Shown: piece by piece, positions 1 to 8,972 of the stretch
How positions within the stretch are numbered: the stretch's first letter is position 1
Layout of the letters: every line of letters starts with the position of its first letter
Origin: Anaerolineales bacterium
Lineage (GTDB): Bacteria; Chloroflexota; Anaerolineae; Anaerolineales; UBA4823
Direction of reading: 5' to 3'
Assembly: GCA_016932955.1 (NCBI GenBank)
Contig: JAFGBV010000128.1
Span: 1-25,702 of the forward strand
DNA: 25,702 nt
Made by a program: the position numbers and the translations under genes
The notes under the pieces: generated by a model
Seen by the model: only the letters and a program-made list of their open reading frames with translations
Database searches by the model: none
What the model was told of the DNA's origin: nothing

Positions 1-48
1 GCGTTGTCAATTTGCAATCTGGGAGCACCCCCTGCCATCTGACCAGTG

Positions 49-234
49 TCAATTATGATACATGTTGAGGGTGGCCTTGTCGGTGATGGCAATGAAGTGC
101 CAGGGTTGGGTGTTCATGGAGGATTGCGCCCGTCGCCCGGCATTGAGGATGGCGAGGATGACCTCTTCGGGGAGAGGTTGGTCGGTGAATTTGCGCACGG
201 CGCGTTTGAGGCGGATGGCTTCGGAGACGTTCAT
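49..234 (-). pseudogene. Truncated nitroreductase family protein (N-terminal fragment)
   Basis: The 61-residue reading frame begins like an FMN-dependent nitroreductase: an N-terminal VSEAIRLKRAVRKF segment, in which the Arg-x-x-x-(R/K)xF pattern binds the FMN phosphate, followed by LPEEVILAILNAGRRAQSSMNTQPWHF, the usual second helix and Asn-x-Gln-Pro-Trp flavin loop. Complete members have about 170-220 residues. Here family resemblance stops around residue 58 (ATLNMYHN) and a TGA follows at once. None of the three minus-strand frames of bases 1-48 continues the family. I infer a disrupted gene whose 3' part was lost or displaced; the window edge hides what replaced it. A GGAG lies about 14 bases before the ATG. 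The gene is divergent from the adenylate cyclase gene and shares its short upstream region. Confidence 0.7.
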
Positions 235-271
235 TGAGAAAATTATTCTCCACTAAGCCTAAATTCTGCTC

Positions 272-277
272 TATAAT
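272..277 (+). promoter_or_regulatory. Possible -10 element for the cyclase-STAND gene
   Basis: A perfect TATAAT lies 46 bases before the ATG at 324, in an AT-rich stretch between the divergent nitroreductase fragment and the cyclase gene. No good -35 hexamer is visible at 16-18 bases spacing, so the assignment rests on the -10 match and position only. Confidence 0.35.
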
Positions 278-323
278 GGTATAAGACATGGTTTCTCATT
301 AAGTCGGATCGGAGCAACATCGT

Positions 324-3242
324 ATGCCTACTTTACCTATAGGAACGGTCACTTTTCTCTTTACCGACATTGAAGGCAGTACAAGGTTGTGGGAAAAGCA
401 TCCCAAAGCAATGCAGGCTAACCTGGCGCGCCACGATTACCTGTTGCGGCTAATAATTGAAGCCCATGGTGGATGCGTCTTCAAAACCGTGGGGGACGCT
501 TTCTGCGCCGCATTCCACACTGCGCCCGCAGCTTTAGAGGCTGCGCTGGCTATTCAGCGCACCCTGCTGGATGAAGATTGGGGTCAAACACCCATCCGAG
601 TGCGCTCCGCCCTGCACACGGGTGCCGCCCAGGAGCGCGACGGGGACTATTTTGGGCCAACGCTCAACCGTACGGCACGCTTACTATCGGCGGGGCATGG
701 CGGTCAGATTTTGCTGTCAATGGCTGCGCAAGAGCTGGCGCGTGATCAGCTCTTGCCTGACGCAAGCCTGCACGATCTGGGTGAGCATCAGCTCAAGGAT
801 CTTGAACGGGCTGAACACATCTTTCAGTTGGTCACCCCAGATTTACCAGCCGACTTTCCGCCGCTGAAAACATTGGTAGGATTTCGCCATAATCTTCCCC
901 AGCAGTTAACCAGCTTTGTCGGACGCGAAAAAGAGATCGCTGAGGTCAAGCAATTGTTGGGTACGACACAACTGCTCACCCTGACTGGACCAGGCGGAAC
1001 GGGCAAAACACGCCTCTCGCTGCAAGTTGCAGCAGACTTACTGGATAGATTTTCTGACGGCGTGTGGCTGGTTGAGTTTGCGCCGATCACTAACCTGGTT
1101 CTCGTCCCACAGGCCGTGGCAAGTACGCTGGGATTACACGAAGAGCAAGGTGTGCCACTGATCAGAACACTGGTTAATTATTTGCACACCAGATCACTCC
1201 TGCTTATCCTGGACAATTGCGAACATCTCATTGATGAGATTGCCCAACTGGTCGATACACTGCTGAAGGCCTGCCCCCGCTTACAGGTGATGGCGAGCAG
1301 CAGGGAAATCCTGGGCATTACTGGAGAAATATCCTTCCGGGTACCATCTCTTTCAACGCCTGAACTGCCCATGGTGGATGTTCCACAAGCGGAGACTCAA
1401 GACCTAACCCAATATGAATCAGTGCGCCTTTTTATGGATCGGGCGGTGGCGGCTCAGCCAGAGTTCCAGGTGACAAATGCGAATATGCGCGCCCTGGTGC
1501 AAATATGTTGCCGGCTGGACGGCATTCCCCTGGCAATTGAATTAGCGGCAGCAAGAATGAGAGCCATGTCATTGGAACAGATCGCCTCACGCATTGATGA
1601 TCGTTTCCGCTTGCTCACCGGCGGTAGCCGCACAGCATTGCCGCGCCAGCAAACACTGCGTGCCCTGATCGACTGGAGTTACGATTTGCTTTCAGTAACC
1701 GAGAGGCTCTTGTTGAATCGATTGGCGGTATTCATGGGTGGTTTTACCCTGGATGCGGCTGAAGCGGTCTGCTACGGATCAGAGTTCCTGCATGCAGAAG
1801 ATATTCTGGATGTGCTCACTCACCTGGTGGATAAATCGCTGGTGATTGTTGAAGATACGAGCGGCGAGACGCGTTACTGCATGTTGGAGACCATCCGGCA
1901 GTATGCGCGTGACCGGCTGCTCGATTCTGGCGAGGCGGAGATGTTGCACAACCGCCACCTGGATTATTTTCTAACCTTTGCCCAGCATCAGGAAGCGCAA
2001 TTTCATGGCCCGGCTGAGCTTGCTGCACTGCAGCAACTTGAGCGCGAGTTGGATAATCTGCGCGCCGCGTTGGATTGGTCTCTTTCTGATGTGCGAGTAG
2101 AAAAAGGATTGCAATTGATTGGGGCGCTATGGTTCTTTTGGTCCGTCCAGGGGTATTGGCAGGAAGGTAGCGCGCGGTCGCAAAGCGTGTTTGCATACGC
2201 CGCAAACGCTGCGAGGAATCTGCACTACGTCAGCGCATTGTTTGCAGCAGGCTTTATGAGTACTGACGAAAATGTCCGGCGCAAATATCTGCAAGAATTG
2301 GTGCCTCTGGCACGCGATCTGGGAGAGGCTGGTCATGAATTACTAGTACTAGGTCTTAGCTATTTGAGCGATATGGTCTATCAAGACGATGCTGCCAAGG
2401 CCGATGCGATGCTGGTCGAGAGCTTAGCGCTGGCCCGCTCGCGCAACCGGTTTACTTTGATTGCGATGGTATTACGTTTCCAGGGACATATTCTCTTAAG
2501 TAAAAGAGATTTGCCTGCCGCGCGCCGGGCATTCGAAGAGAGTTATGCTCTGTGCCAGAAGGCTGGAGACCGAAGAGGCGAGGCTATTTCGCTACGAGGG
2601 CTGGCCCACACCCATTTTTACGAAAACGATTATCCCGCTGCGGCGCAAACTTACCAAGAAGCCCTGCGTCACTTTCGAGAGCTAAATGACCGGCCCAAAA
2701 TTGTTGGCACCTTATTCTTGTTGGGCGACCTTGCGTATACCCAGGGCGAGTACGAACAGGCTAAGGCATATTGGCTGGAAGGCAATGAGATGGCTGGCGC
2801 GCTTGGAATCTTGCAGGGCGAGGTGTTGATAAACCTTGGTTATATTGCGCTGCTTGAAGGCGATTTGCCCGCGGCGAGAACGCATTTTTTGAGCTGCCTT
2901 GCGAGAGAAAAAGATTGGCTCTACCGAGCAGAAATGGTTTCTGCTCTATTGGGATACACGGGTGTGATTTTGAAGGAGAAAAAAGCACGCCAGGCAGCTA
3001 TACTACTGGCTTTCTTGCATGCTCTTTTTGCATCGGGCCATCAGCTACATTTTTCTCCAGCCAATCTAAAAGATATGCAAAATTACGTATCGCTTACCCG
3101 TGCGCTGTTAGATGCCGCCATATTCGAGGATACATGGGGACAGGGCAGTGTCCTGACGTTGGAGCAGGCGGTTGCATACGCCATTGAAGATAGTGGCGAG
3201 TCCAATATAGCCATCAATGTCGAACCCCTAACAGATGAATGA
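324..3242 (+). CDS. Adenylate cyclase - STAND (NB-ARC-like) ATPase - TPR protein
   Basis: This 972-residue cytoplasmic signalling protein has three parts. Residues 1-170 are a class III nucleotide cyclase, starting with the GTVTFLFTDIEGST signature. Aligned by eye to mammalian adenylate cyclase it keeps both metal aspartates (D15, D58), the adenine-specifying K54 and D108, and the transition-state N115 and R119, so it should make cAMP. Residues 195-440 are a STAND/NB-ARC-like ATPase with Walker A GPGGTGKT (222-229), Walker B LLLILDN (D297) and the ASSRE motif; a winged-helix-like segment follows. From about 540 to 900 are TPR-type helical repeats. A GGAG lies about 9 bases before the ATG. The gene seems monocistronic. 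In this family a ligand or partner bound by the TPRs is expected to gate ATPase oligomerisation and cyclase output; the signal is unknown. No transmembrane segment is seen. Confidence 0.9.
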   Translation: MPTLPIGTVTFLFTDIEGSTRLWEKHPKAMQANLARHDYLLRLIIEAHGGCVFKTVGDAFCAAFHTAPAALEAALAIQRTLLDEDWGQTPIRVRSALHTGAAQERDGDYFGPTLNRTARLLSAGHGGQILLSMAAQELARDQLLPDASLHDLGEHQLKDLERAEHIFQLVTPDLPADFPPLKTLVGFRHNLPQQLTSFVGREKEIAEVKQLLGTTQLLTLTGPGGTGKTRLSLQVAADLLDRFSDGVWLVEFAPITNLVLVPQAVASTLGLHEEQGVPLIRTLVNYLHTRSLLLILDNCEHLIDEIAQLVDTLLKACPRLQVMASSREILGITGEISFRVPSLSTPELPMVDVPQAETQDLTQYESVRLFMDRAVAAQPEFQVTNANMRALVQICCRLDGIPLAIELAAARMRAMSLEQIASRIDDRFRLLTGGSRTALPRQQTLRALIDWSYDLLSVTERLLLNRLAVFMGGFTLDAAEAVCYGSEFLHAEDILDVLTHLVDKSLVIVEDTSGETRYCMLETIRQYARDRLLDSGEAEMLHNRHLDYFLTFAQHQEAQFHGPAELAALQQLERELDNLRAALDWSLSDVRVEKGLQLIGALWFFWSVQGYWQEGSARSQSVFAYAANAARNLHYVSALFAAGFMSTDENVRRKYLQELVPLARDLGEAGHELLVLGLSYLSDMVYQDDAAKADAMLVESLALARSRNRFTLIAMVLRFQGHILLSKRDLPAARRAFEESYALCQKAGDRRGEAISLRGLAHTHFYENDYPAAAQTYQEALRHFRELNDRPKIVGTLFLLGDLAYTQGEYEQAKAYWLEGNEMAGALGILQGEVLINLGYIALLEGDLPAARTHFLSCLAREKDWLYRAEMVSALLGYTGVILKEKKARQAAILLAFLHALFASGHQLHFSPANLKDMQNYVSLTRALLDAAIFEDTWGQGSVLTLEQAVAYAIEDSGESNIAINVEPLTDE

Positions 3243-3363
3243 TAATCCGGTTTACCGGCAGCAGGATTTCTTTGTCGGTGATGGCGATAACGCGGCAGAA
3301 ATGAGTGATATATTTCCTGTGGCTTAGCGAAATGGTAAGATGACTTGCGGAGACCCTTAAAAT

Positions 3364-5145
3364 ATGTCAACAATATCCTGGCAGCCTATTCCCGGAAATT
3401 TGTGGACTCGTTGGACCAAAGAAGTCGCGCCCGATAATGCTTGGCCGGAGTACCCGCGTCCCCAAATGACCCGCCCCGAATGGATGAATCTGAATGGCTT
3501 GTGGGATTATGCCATCGTACCAGCCGATGCCGGGATGGTAGAAGATTTCCCAGGCAAAATCTTGGTACCATTCCCTATCGAGTCAGCCCTTTCGGGGGTA
3601 AAAAGGGCTCTCCAGGCGGATGAAAGGTTGTTATACCGGCGGAGTTTCTCTATCCCCTCGGGCTGGCATGGCCGGCGCATCCTCTTGCATTTTGGCGCAG
3701 TCGATTGGCAGGTCTCTGCCTGGCTTAATGGCAATGAGCTTGGAATGCACCAGGGAGGTTTCCTGCCCTTTGAATTTGAGCTAACACCCTACCTGCTGGA
3801 AGGTGAGAATGAGCTGATCGTTGCTGTTTGGGATCCGACGGATGCTCACTGGCAGCAGCGCGGCAAACAGGTTCGTGAACCAAAATCGATCTGGTACACT
3901 CAGGTTTCGGGCATTTGGCAAACTGTTTGGCTGGAGCCTGTGCCAGAAACGTACATTTCTGAGTTGAAGATCATACCAGATATTGATGCGAAAACTGTGC
4001 TAGTCAAAGTGTCATTGAAAGGAAAACAGGAGTTTCTCCCCGGATTTGTAAGCGTTTATGCGGCTGGTAAACTGATCGTATCGGGACAGGTGGATGTGGA
4101 TACCAGGAAGGTTACGTTACCTGTTTGCGAGCTCAAATTGTGGAGCCCAGAAACTCCCCACCTATATGATCTGGTCGTGGAAATGGCGGGCGATAGGGTG
4201 GAAAGTTACTTTGGGATGCGCAAATTCAGTTTGGGCAAAGATGAACAAGGGTATACACGGTTTTGTCTAAACAACGAACCATTGTTCCTCTATGGCCCGC
4301 TTGACCAGGGATATTGGCCGGATGGATTGTATACACCACCAACCGCCGAAGCAATGCGCTTTGACCTGGAGTTGATCAAGAGCTTGGGTTGTAATATGCT
4401 ACGCAAGCATGTGAAAGTTGAGCCAGCGCGTTATTACTATGACTGTGATCGATTGGGCTTGATCGTCTGGCAGGATATGATGAATGGAGGAAGGGCAGTA
4501 GGAGAGGCGGTTTCCCTTCTGGCAATCCTTTTCGGCTCGCAGAGGCGAGATGTCAATTACCGCTACGCTGGGCGAGAATCGGCAGAGTCACGCGCTGATT
4601 ATCAGCGTGAGTTGAAGGAGTTGGTGGATTACCTGGGAAACTTTACCAGTATTGGGGTATGGGTTCCTTTTAACGAGGGTTGGGGGCAATTTAACGCCAA
4701 CGCTGTGGCAAGCTGGCTTAAAGAGTACGACCCTACTCGCTTGGTGGATCATGCCAGTGGATGGTTTGATCAGGGCGGTGGAGACTTCAAGAGTTTGCAT
4801 GTGTATTTCAAAAAGCTTCCCAAGAAGAAACGGGCAAAGCGGCGGGCGGTTGTATTATCGGAATTTGGCGGTTATGCACTGAATCTCAAACAAAATGCCT
4901 GGAAGCCAGAGAGTGAGTTTGGTTATAGCAAGTTTGTTTCAGTGGATGCGCTCACGCAAGCTTATCTCGATCTGCTAGGTGAACAGCTTAAACCGTTGAT
5001 CCCCCGCGGGCTTTCGGCCGCTATATATACCCAGACCACTGATGTAGAGATTGAAGTAAATGGTTACGTTACCTATGACCGCGAGATAGAAAAGATGGAT
5101 TTTGCACGCCTGCGCCGGGCACACCGCGCCTTGTTTGAAGGATGA
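3364..5145 (+). CDS. Glycoside hydrolase family 2 protein (beta-galactosidase/beta-glucuronidase-like)
   Basis: This 593-residue protein has the GH2 layout: an N-terminal jelly-roll sugar-binding domain (about 40-190; [16 protein letters not shown] and [15 protein letters not shown] are typical), an immunoglobulin-like domain (about 195-285), and a TIM barrel to the end. The acid/base is E438 in the Asn-Glu pair of VPFNEGWGQ, and the nucleophile is probably E500 in LSEFGGY. The family cleaves beta-linked glycosides with retention of configuration; the sugar cannot be named from sequence alone. No signal peptide is seen, so it probably works in the cytoplasm on imported oligosaccharides. A GGAG precedes the ATG. 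It stands alone between the cyclase gene and a membrane protein, with no sugar transporter or regulator beside it. Confidence 0.88.
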   Translation: MSTISWQPIPGNLWTRWTKEVAPDNAWPEYPRPQMTRPEWMNLNGLWDYAIVPADAGMVEDFPGKILVPFPIESALSGVKRALQADERLLYRRSFSIPSGWHGRRILLHFGAVDWQVSAWLNGNELGMHQGGFLPFEFELTPYLLEGENELIVAVWDPTDAHWQQRGKQVREPKSIWYTQVSGIWQTVWLEPVPETYISELKIIPDIDAKTVLVKVSLKGKQEFLPGFVSVYAAGKLIVSGQVDVDTRKVTLPVCELKLWSPETPHLYDLVVEMAGDRVESYFGMRKFSLGKDEQGYTRFCLNNEPLFLYGPLDQGYWPDGLYTPPTAEAMRFDLELIKSLGCNMLRKHVKVEPARYYYDCDRLGLIVWQDMMNGGRAVGEAVSLLAILFGSQRRDVNYRYAGRESAESRADYQRELKELVDYLGNFTSIGVWVPFNEGWGQFNANAVASWLKEYDPTRLVDHASGWFDQGGGDFKSLHVYFKKLPKKKRAKRRAVVLSEFGGYALNLKQNAWKPESEFGYSKFVSVDALTQAYLDLLGEQLKPLIPRGLSAAIYTQTTDVEIEVNGYVTYDREIEKMDFARLRRAHRALFEG

Positions 5146-5217
5146 ACCTTTCTTGTCAGACGTGGTAAATATTGTTGAAGCGCTCAAAAGTGACTAACAA
5201 CCTTTTATGCACCCCCA

Positions 5218-5252
5218 TACCTGCCCTCTGTAACGGCAAGTCCCAATGAGCC
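5218..5252 (+). repeat. Dispersed 35-base element, copy 1
   Basis: This element, beginning TACCTGCCCTCTGTAACGGC, recurs at 25336-25370 with one mismatch (C at 5243, A at 25361). It lies directly upstream of a TATAAT and ends 47 bases before the ATG of the membrane-protein gene at 5300. It contains a small imperfect dyad, TGCC...GGCA. The second copy has almost the same spacing to a -10-like hexamer and to its gene, so an operator or promoter role is inferred. Confidence 0.75.
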
Positions 5253-5265
5253 GATACTTATCTGT

Positions 5266-5274
5266 TGATATAAT
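5266..5274 (+). promoter_or_regulatory. Extended -10 promoter (TGATATAAT)
   Basis: TGN followed at once by a perfect TATAAT forms an extended -10 element. It lies 25 bases before the ATG at 5300, implying a 5' leader of about 19 bases that just holds the AGGAG ribosome site (5289-5293). The -35 position is occupied by the end of the 35-base repeat rather than by a TTGACA-like hexamer. Confidence 0.55.
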
Positions 5275-5299
5275 TGTCAATTGCGAATAGGAGTTGTTT

Positions 5300-6028
5300 A
5301 TGGATGATCGGAATCGGAAATTACGCTTGGTCGGAGTGATCCTGTTTGCTGTCGGAGCACTCCTGGGATTGCTATTCCTGGCAGCCTCGATTTGGGGAGA
5401 TGTGGAGGCCTCTTTATTTGATTCGGGATTGAAACCTGATGCAGCGTTGGATTCTTATACCTGCCCGGTGATGATCACACGCGATGAAGTCGGAACCGTT
5501 CGCGCCGGGATCTCCAATTCTCTGGATCGTACGATCAAGCCGTTGGTGCGCATGCATATCTCCGATGGGCATATTACTTTGATACGGGAGATCGATGCGC
5601 GACCGGAGATTGCTGCTGGGGAGACCTTCCGCCAGGGCTGGGAGGTCTCATCCGAGGATGCAGTGTGGGGGATGTTCATATTTGCCAGGCTGTATGTATC
5701 TGCCCAGTATCCGTTGCCCTCGCGTGGTGGTACATGCGGGATTTTGGTAGCGGATATCCCGGTGTTTACGGGAGCGCAGGTGGTGGGAGCGATCCTGGCG
5801 GTAAGCATCATTACGATCGTGGTGGGGATTGTATTGTGGGCGCACACCAGCAAGCCAATGCGAGGTCGCAATCAAGAGCGCATGTTCGCCATGATCGTTA
5901 TGAGCCTGGCTATGTTGGTAGGGATTGTCATCAGCATGCTTGGCGCATGGATACCGGCAATCGTCATGTTTGTAATCGCAGCATTCCTGGGAATAACTTT
6001 GTTGACCTACCTGATCATTGGCGCTTGA
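5300..6028 (+). CDS. Unknown membrane protein with four predicted helices
   Basis: I do not recognise a family. The 242-residue product has a transmembrane helix near residues 8-30 (LVGVILFAVGALLGLLFLAA) and then a soluble loop of about 120 residues with two cysteines (YTCPV and GGTCG), which could form a disulfide if it faces outside. Three more hydrophobic helices follow between about 155 and 241 (around VGAILAVSIITIVVGIVLW, MFAMIVMSLAMLVGIVISML and IVMFVIAAFLGITLL). The ATG at 5300 is chosen because AGGAG ends 6 bases upstream; the in-frame TTG at 5294 abuts the AGGAG and is unlikely. It has its own extended -10 promoter behind the 35-base repeat. Function unknown. Confidence 0.75.
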   Translation: MDDRNRKLRLVGVILFAVGALLGLLFLAASIWGDVEASLFDSGLKPDAALDSYTCPVMITRDEVGTVRAGISNSLDRTIKPLVRMHISDGHITLIREIDARPEIAAGETFRQGWEVSSEDAVWGMFIFARLYVSAQYPLPSRGGTCGILVADIPVFTGAQVVGAILAVSIITIVVGIVLWAHTSKPMRGRNQERMFAMIVMSLAMLVGIVISMLGAWIPAIVMFVIAAFLGITLLTYLIIGA

Positions 6029-6063
6029 GCATCCCGTGGGAGGCAGGTAGATTTGAGACGATC

Positions 6064-6076
6064 GGGCTGATCGCCC
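6064..6076. terminator. Weak hairpin between convergent genes
   Basis: GGGC-TGATC-GCCC followed by TTATTTCATTTC lies in the 48-base gap between the plus-strand membrane-protein gene and the minus-strand HEAT-repeat gene. The stem is only 4 bp, so a terminator role is tentative. Confidence 0.25.
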
Positions 6077-6871
6077 TTATTTCATTTCTTCGCGGAGATG
6101 TTGTTGGATATCTCGGGGGAAAAGGTTGATCACTTGGCGCGCCAGCCAGGCAGCCTGTTCTTTCTTGGAAGATGTCAGGGCTTGTTTGAGAGCAAAAACA
6201 GTTTCCTGTGGAGAACGCCGGATGAGCATTTCTACCAGAGTGAGTAGATCCGGTCGTGAAACGGGTGAGATTTCCCGCAGCATTGGGGCGATGGCCTGGA
6301 ATATGGATGGCAGATCTTCAAAGGTGGATTCTGCAAGGATGATTTGTAGTGTCCGCAGTCCCAATCGCTGCTCTAGTGGTTTGGTTGAACGCAACCAGGG
6401 CTCTATCAGGCTGATCAGTTGGGAAGAGTCCTCTAAGTATAAACGGGTAAAGCCCTTCTCCAGGATGGTGGTCACAAGACGGTCTTCGATTTCCGAAGAG
6501 ACCCATATCGAAATATGGTTAAATACCATCGGTGCATACTGCAGAGGCAATTCTCCAAGCAGGGAGGCGGCAACCAGGCGATATTCGAGAATAGGATACT
6601 CCCAAAGCGCTAAGGCAAGTGGGATGGCTTTAGCAGGGTCGGCATTAACCAGAGGTTTCAGGTCAAAGAAAACTTGCCGTAGCACAGGAGGGGGAACATT
6701 ATAGGAGTCGAGTAAAGAGTTTATGACACTGGATTGACCGGGACGGTGGGTGCGGTCAACATAACGCTCGAGTAGATCGCGCAGGCTGCGGGTGAATAGA
6801 TCTGGCTGAGCGTAATCTTGCGCCAGGCGAGCCGATTGGAGTTTTAGGCGAGCAGGGGAGATTGCAGGCAT
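6077..6871 (-). CDS. HEAT-repeat protein, DNA alkylation repair (AlkD)-like
   Basis: This 264-residue, almost entirely alpha-helical protein has repeated amphipathic helix pairs. The segment ALALWEYPILEYRLVAASLLG (about 86-106) resembles the Trp/Glu-x-Arg region of AlkD-type DNA glycosylases (Pfam DNA_alkylation), which excise positively charged N3- and N7-alkylated bases using HEAT-like repeats. The AlkD catalytic Asp and DNA-binding Arg cannot be assigned with certainty by eye, so enzyme activity is unproven and it could simply be a HEAT scaffold. It is the last gene of the minus-strand operon, 85 bases after proS, and a strong hairpin lies just before its start. No clear Shine-Dalgarno sequence precedes this ATG. 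Confidence 0.6.
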   Translation of the reverse strand: MPAISPARLKLQSARLAQDYAQPDLFTRSLRDLLERYVDRTHRPGQSSVINSLLDSYNVPPPVLRQVFFDLKPLVNADPAKAIPLALALWEYPILEYRLVAASLLGELPLQYAPMVFNHISIWVSSEIEDRLVTTILEKGFTRLYLEDSSQLISLIEPWLRSTKPLEQRLGLRTLQIILAESTFEDLPSIFQAIAPMLREISPVSRPDLLTLVEMLIRRSPQETVFALKQALTSSKKEQAAWLARQVINLFPRDIQQHLREEMK

Positions 6872-6884
6872 TAGAAGTGGAGTG

Positions 6885-6914
6885 GCCGGGCGTTGCGTAT
6901 CGACAGCACCCGGC
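6885..6914 (-). other. Strong hairpin between proS and the HEAT-repeat gene
   Basis: An 8-bp stem (GCCGGGTG/CGCCCGGC on the minus strand, one G-T wobble) encloses a 14-base loop. It begins 43 bases after the proS stop and ends 14 bases before the next ATG. No T-run follows, so it is not a classical intrinsic terminator; it could attenuate transcription, stabilise the proS mRNA end or restrict ribosome access to the downstream gene. Confidence 0.5.
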
Positions 6915-6956
6915 TCAGTTGACGGAAGTGCACCCTTATGGATTGGTCAAAGCTAA

Positions 6957-8390
6957 TTAATATGCCCGGGCAAAATATACTTTCTGGCGGGCTTTTTCGC
7001 CACAGACGATACACTTTCCTTCGCCTTCTGGTTGTTCCAACGGGATGCAGCGGGTGGATGCCTTTGTATCCGTCTTCACTTTCTCCTCGCACTGTGGGCT
7101 GCCACACCACCAGGAGAAAGCCCAGCCATTTTGTGCGATATCCACAAGCCCAGCGTAGTCGGTAGGATCATAAGTGTTTTCAAGGCGGAAATGCTTGGCG
7201 CGCTCGTGCAGAGAGGCCTGAATCGTTTGCAGCATCTCTGCTACCTGGGCTTCGAGTTGTGTTTGGGGCACAAAGGATTTTCCAGGTTTGCCGGGCAAAT
7301 CGCGACGAGCAAACCCCACATTCCCTTTTGCTACATCTTTCGGGCCGATCTCAATCCGCAAAGGCACCCCCCGCATTTCCCAATCGTTAAACTTAAAGCC
7401 AGGTGTGACCTCCTCGCGGGTATCGGTTTTAATGCGAAAACCCGCCAATTGTTCCTGTACTTGTTCAACAGCTTGCATGACAACTGATTTCTCTGCATCG
7501 TTCTTGTAGATGGGGACAATAACGGCTTGGATTGGTGCAAGCTTGGGCGGGAGTACCAACCCCTGGTCATCGCCGTGAGTCATAATGATTGCCCCAATGA
7601 AGCGAGTTGAGAGACCCCAAGATGTTGTCCAGGTGTATTGGAGTTCATTGTTGCGATCCAGGAATTGAATATCAAAGGCTTTAGCGAAATTCTGTCCCAG
7701 GTTGTGGGATGTGCCTGCCTGGAGAGCGCGTGTATCTCCCATCATTGCTTCGATAGTATAGGAACTAACCGCACCAGCAAATCTCTCTGCCTCGCTCTTC
7801 CGCCCAGAGACAACCGGTACGGATGCATCGTTGATGGCAAAATCAGCATACACATTGAGCATGCGCAGGGTTTCTTCTTGGCATTCATCAGCAGTGGCGT
7901 GTGCGGTATGTCCTTCTTGCCAGTAAAATTCCAGCGTTCGCAGGAAGAGCTTAGTGCGCATCTCCCAACGCACAACATTGCCCCATTGGTTGATGAGCAC
8001 CGGTAAGTCACGATAGGATTTGATCCACTTGGAGTACATATAGCCAATGATGGTTTCGGAGGTAGGGCGTACCACCAGTGGTTCTTCCAGCTTTTCGCCG
8101 CCGCCGATGGTGACGATAGCTAACTCTGGTGAGAATCCCTCCACATGGGCTTTTTCTTTTTCCAGGAATGACATAGGGATGAATAAAGGAAATGCAGCAT
8201 TAACATGCCCGGTTGCCTTAAAGCGGCGATCGAGTGCTTGCTGGATGTTTTCCCATAGTGCCCAGCCATATGGTTTCACCACCATGCAGCCGCGCACGGG
8301 GGCATAATCAGCCAGGTCTGCGCGCAAGACAAGCTGGTTGTACCATTCGGCAAAATTCTCTTTTCGGGAGGGTAGTTTCTCTTCGCTCAT
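6957..8390 (-). CDS. proS: Prolyl-tRNA synthetase, archaeal/eukaryotic type
   Basis: This enzyme charges tRNA-Pro with proline using ATP. At 477 residues it matches the ProS type 3 family, which lacks the large insertion editing domain of the classical bacterial enzyme. Class II motifs are visible: FPLFIPMSFLEKE in the N-terminal part, RPTSETIIGYMYSKW near motif 1/2, and the motif 2 segment WGNVVRWEMRTKLFLRTLEFYWQEGHTAH. The C-terminal zinc-binding extension has cysteine pairs (CGSPQCEE and CIVCGEKA) and ends in the characteristic YFARAY. The TAA stop directly follows the terminal Tyr codon. The gene lies 33 bases downstream of the LOG-family gene and is probably co-transcribed with it. Confidence 0.97.
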   Translation of the reverse strand: MSEEKLPSRKENFAEWYNQLVLRADLADYAPVRGCMVVKPYGWALWENIQQALDRRFKATGHVNAAFPLFIPMSFLEKEKAHVEGFSPELAIVTIGGGEKLEEPLVVRPTSETIIGYMYSKWIKSYRDLPVLINQWGNVVRWEMRTKLFLRTLEFYWQEGHTAHATADECQEETLRMLNVYADFAINDASVPVVSGRKSEAERFAGAVSSYTIEAMMGDTRALQAGTSHNLGQNFAKAFDIQFLDRNNELQYTWTTSWGLSTRFIGAIIMTHGDDQGLVLPPKLAPIQAVIVPIYKNDAEKSVVMQAVEQVQEQLAGFRIKTDTREEVTPGFKFNDWEMRGVPLRIEIGPKDVAKGNVGFARRDLPGKPGKSFVPQTQLEAQVAEMLQTIQASLHERAKHFRLENTYDPTDYAGLVDIAQNGWAFSWWCGSPQCEEKVKTDTKASTRCIPLEQPEGEGKCIVCGEKARQKVYFARAY

Positions 8391-8423
8391 GAGTGATATC
8401 CAATCTTTTTTAAGGTGGCGCTA

Positions 8424-8972
8424 TTATACTAACTTTTCCCGCAAGTTGGCGACTGCAGTTTCCACATCAGGCGTGCAAGTGATCCAATCCCGTTGGCTGT
8501 GCGGGATAAATTCATCCATTTCGAGGTAGAGTTGGTTAATGATTGCCTGCCAGCCAGCGCCGATGAGTATCAGAGGGCGGGGTGGGATCGCATCGGTAAG
8601 GAGGTGATTCCACATGGTGACAATCTCTGCCAGGGTTCCAACACCACCAGGAAGCGCCAGTGCTGCATCGCAGTTTTCGATGAGTGCTAGAAGCCGTTCA
8701 CGCAAGGTGGGGTAACGGAGCTCTTCGCTGATCCACGGATTGGGTTTGACCGGGCGCCAATTTTCAATCTCGGCGCAGGTCACGCCGATCACATGACCTC
8801 CTGCTTGCTTTGCACCACGGGAGACAGCCTCCATAGTTCCAATGTAGCCGCCGTTGAGCACGATATATCCTGATTCGCCAAGTAATTTCCCCAGGCGTAG
8901 CGCGTCTTGATAGACGGTTTCTCCGGGCAGAGGTTTGGCGCCTCCAAATACTGTGACACGTTTACCGTTCAT
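8424..8972 (-). CDS. LOG family protein (Rossmann-fold nucleotide-binding)
   Basis: This 182-residue protein begins with a Rossmann strand (RVTVFGGA) and carries LNGGYIGTMEAVSRGA and the hallmark PGGVGTLAE, the PGGxGTxxE motif of the LOG (lysine decarboxylase-like, TIGR00725/TIGR00730-type) family. Characterised members hydrolyse nucleoside 5'-monophosphates such as cytokinin riboside monophosphates at the N-glycosidic bond; others have no known substrate. AAGGAG lies 4 bases before the ATG. The start overlaps the TGA of the MazG-like gene (ATGA), indicating translational coupling. The pairing of two nucleotide-hydrolysing enzymes suggests nucleotide-pool cleaning, which is inference. Confidence 0.88.
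   Translation of the reverse strand: MNGKRVTVFGGAKPLPGETVYQDALRLGKLLGESGYIVLNGGYIGTMEAVSRGAKQAGGHVIGVTCAEIENWRPVKPNPWISEELRYPTLRERLLALIENCDAALALPGGVGTLAEIVTMWNHLLTDAIPPRPLILIGAGWQAIINQLYLEMDEFIPHSQRDWITCTPDVETAVANLREKLV

Noticed and set aside
31..55. A third copy of the 35-base repeat
   Set aside because: Only the first 11 bases match well (10/11); the rest needs a 3-base gap and several mismatches, so it was not listed as a copy.
3250..3261. CCGGTTTACCGG after the cyclase gene as a terminator
   Set aside because: The usable stem is only 4-5 bp with a tiny loop and no clear T-run.
3240..3300. A second nitroreductase remnant (minus strand reads VIAITDKEIL, sharing a 14-base identity with 70-90)
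   Set aside because: A 14-base match is expected by chance in a window of this size, and no other nitroreductase motif is found around it.
6126..6704. A 192-codon plus-strand ORF opposite the HEAT-repeat gene
   Set aside because: It is Arg/Ser-rich without family features and is explained as the antisense frame of a well-formed helical protein.
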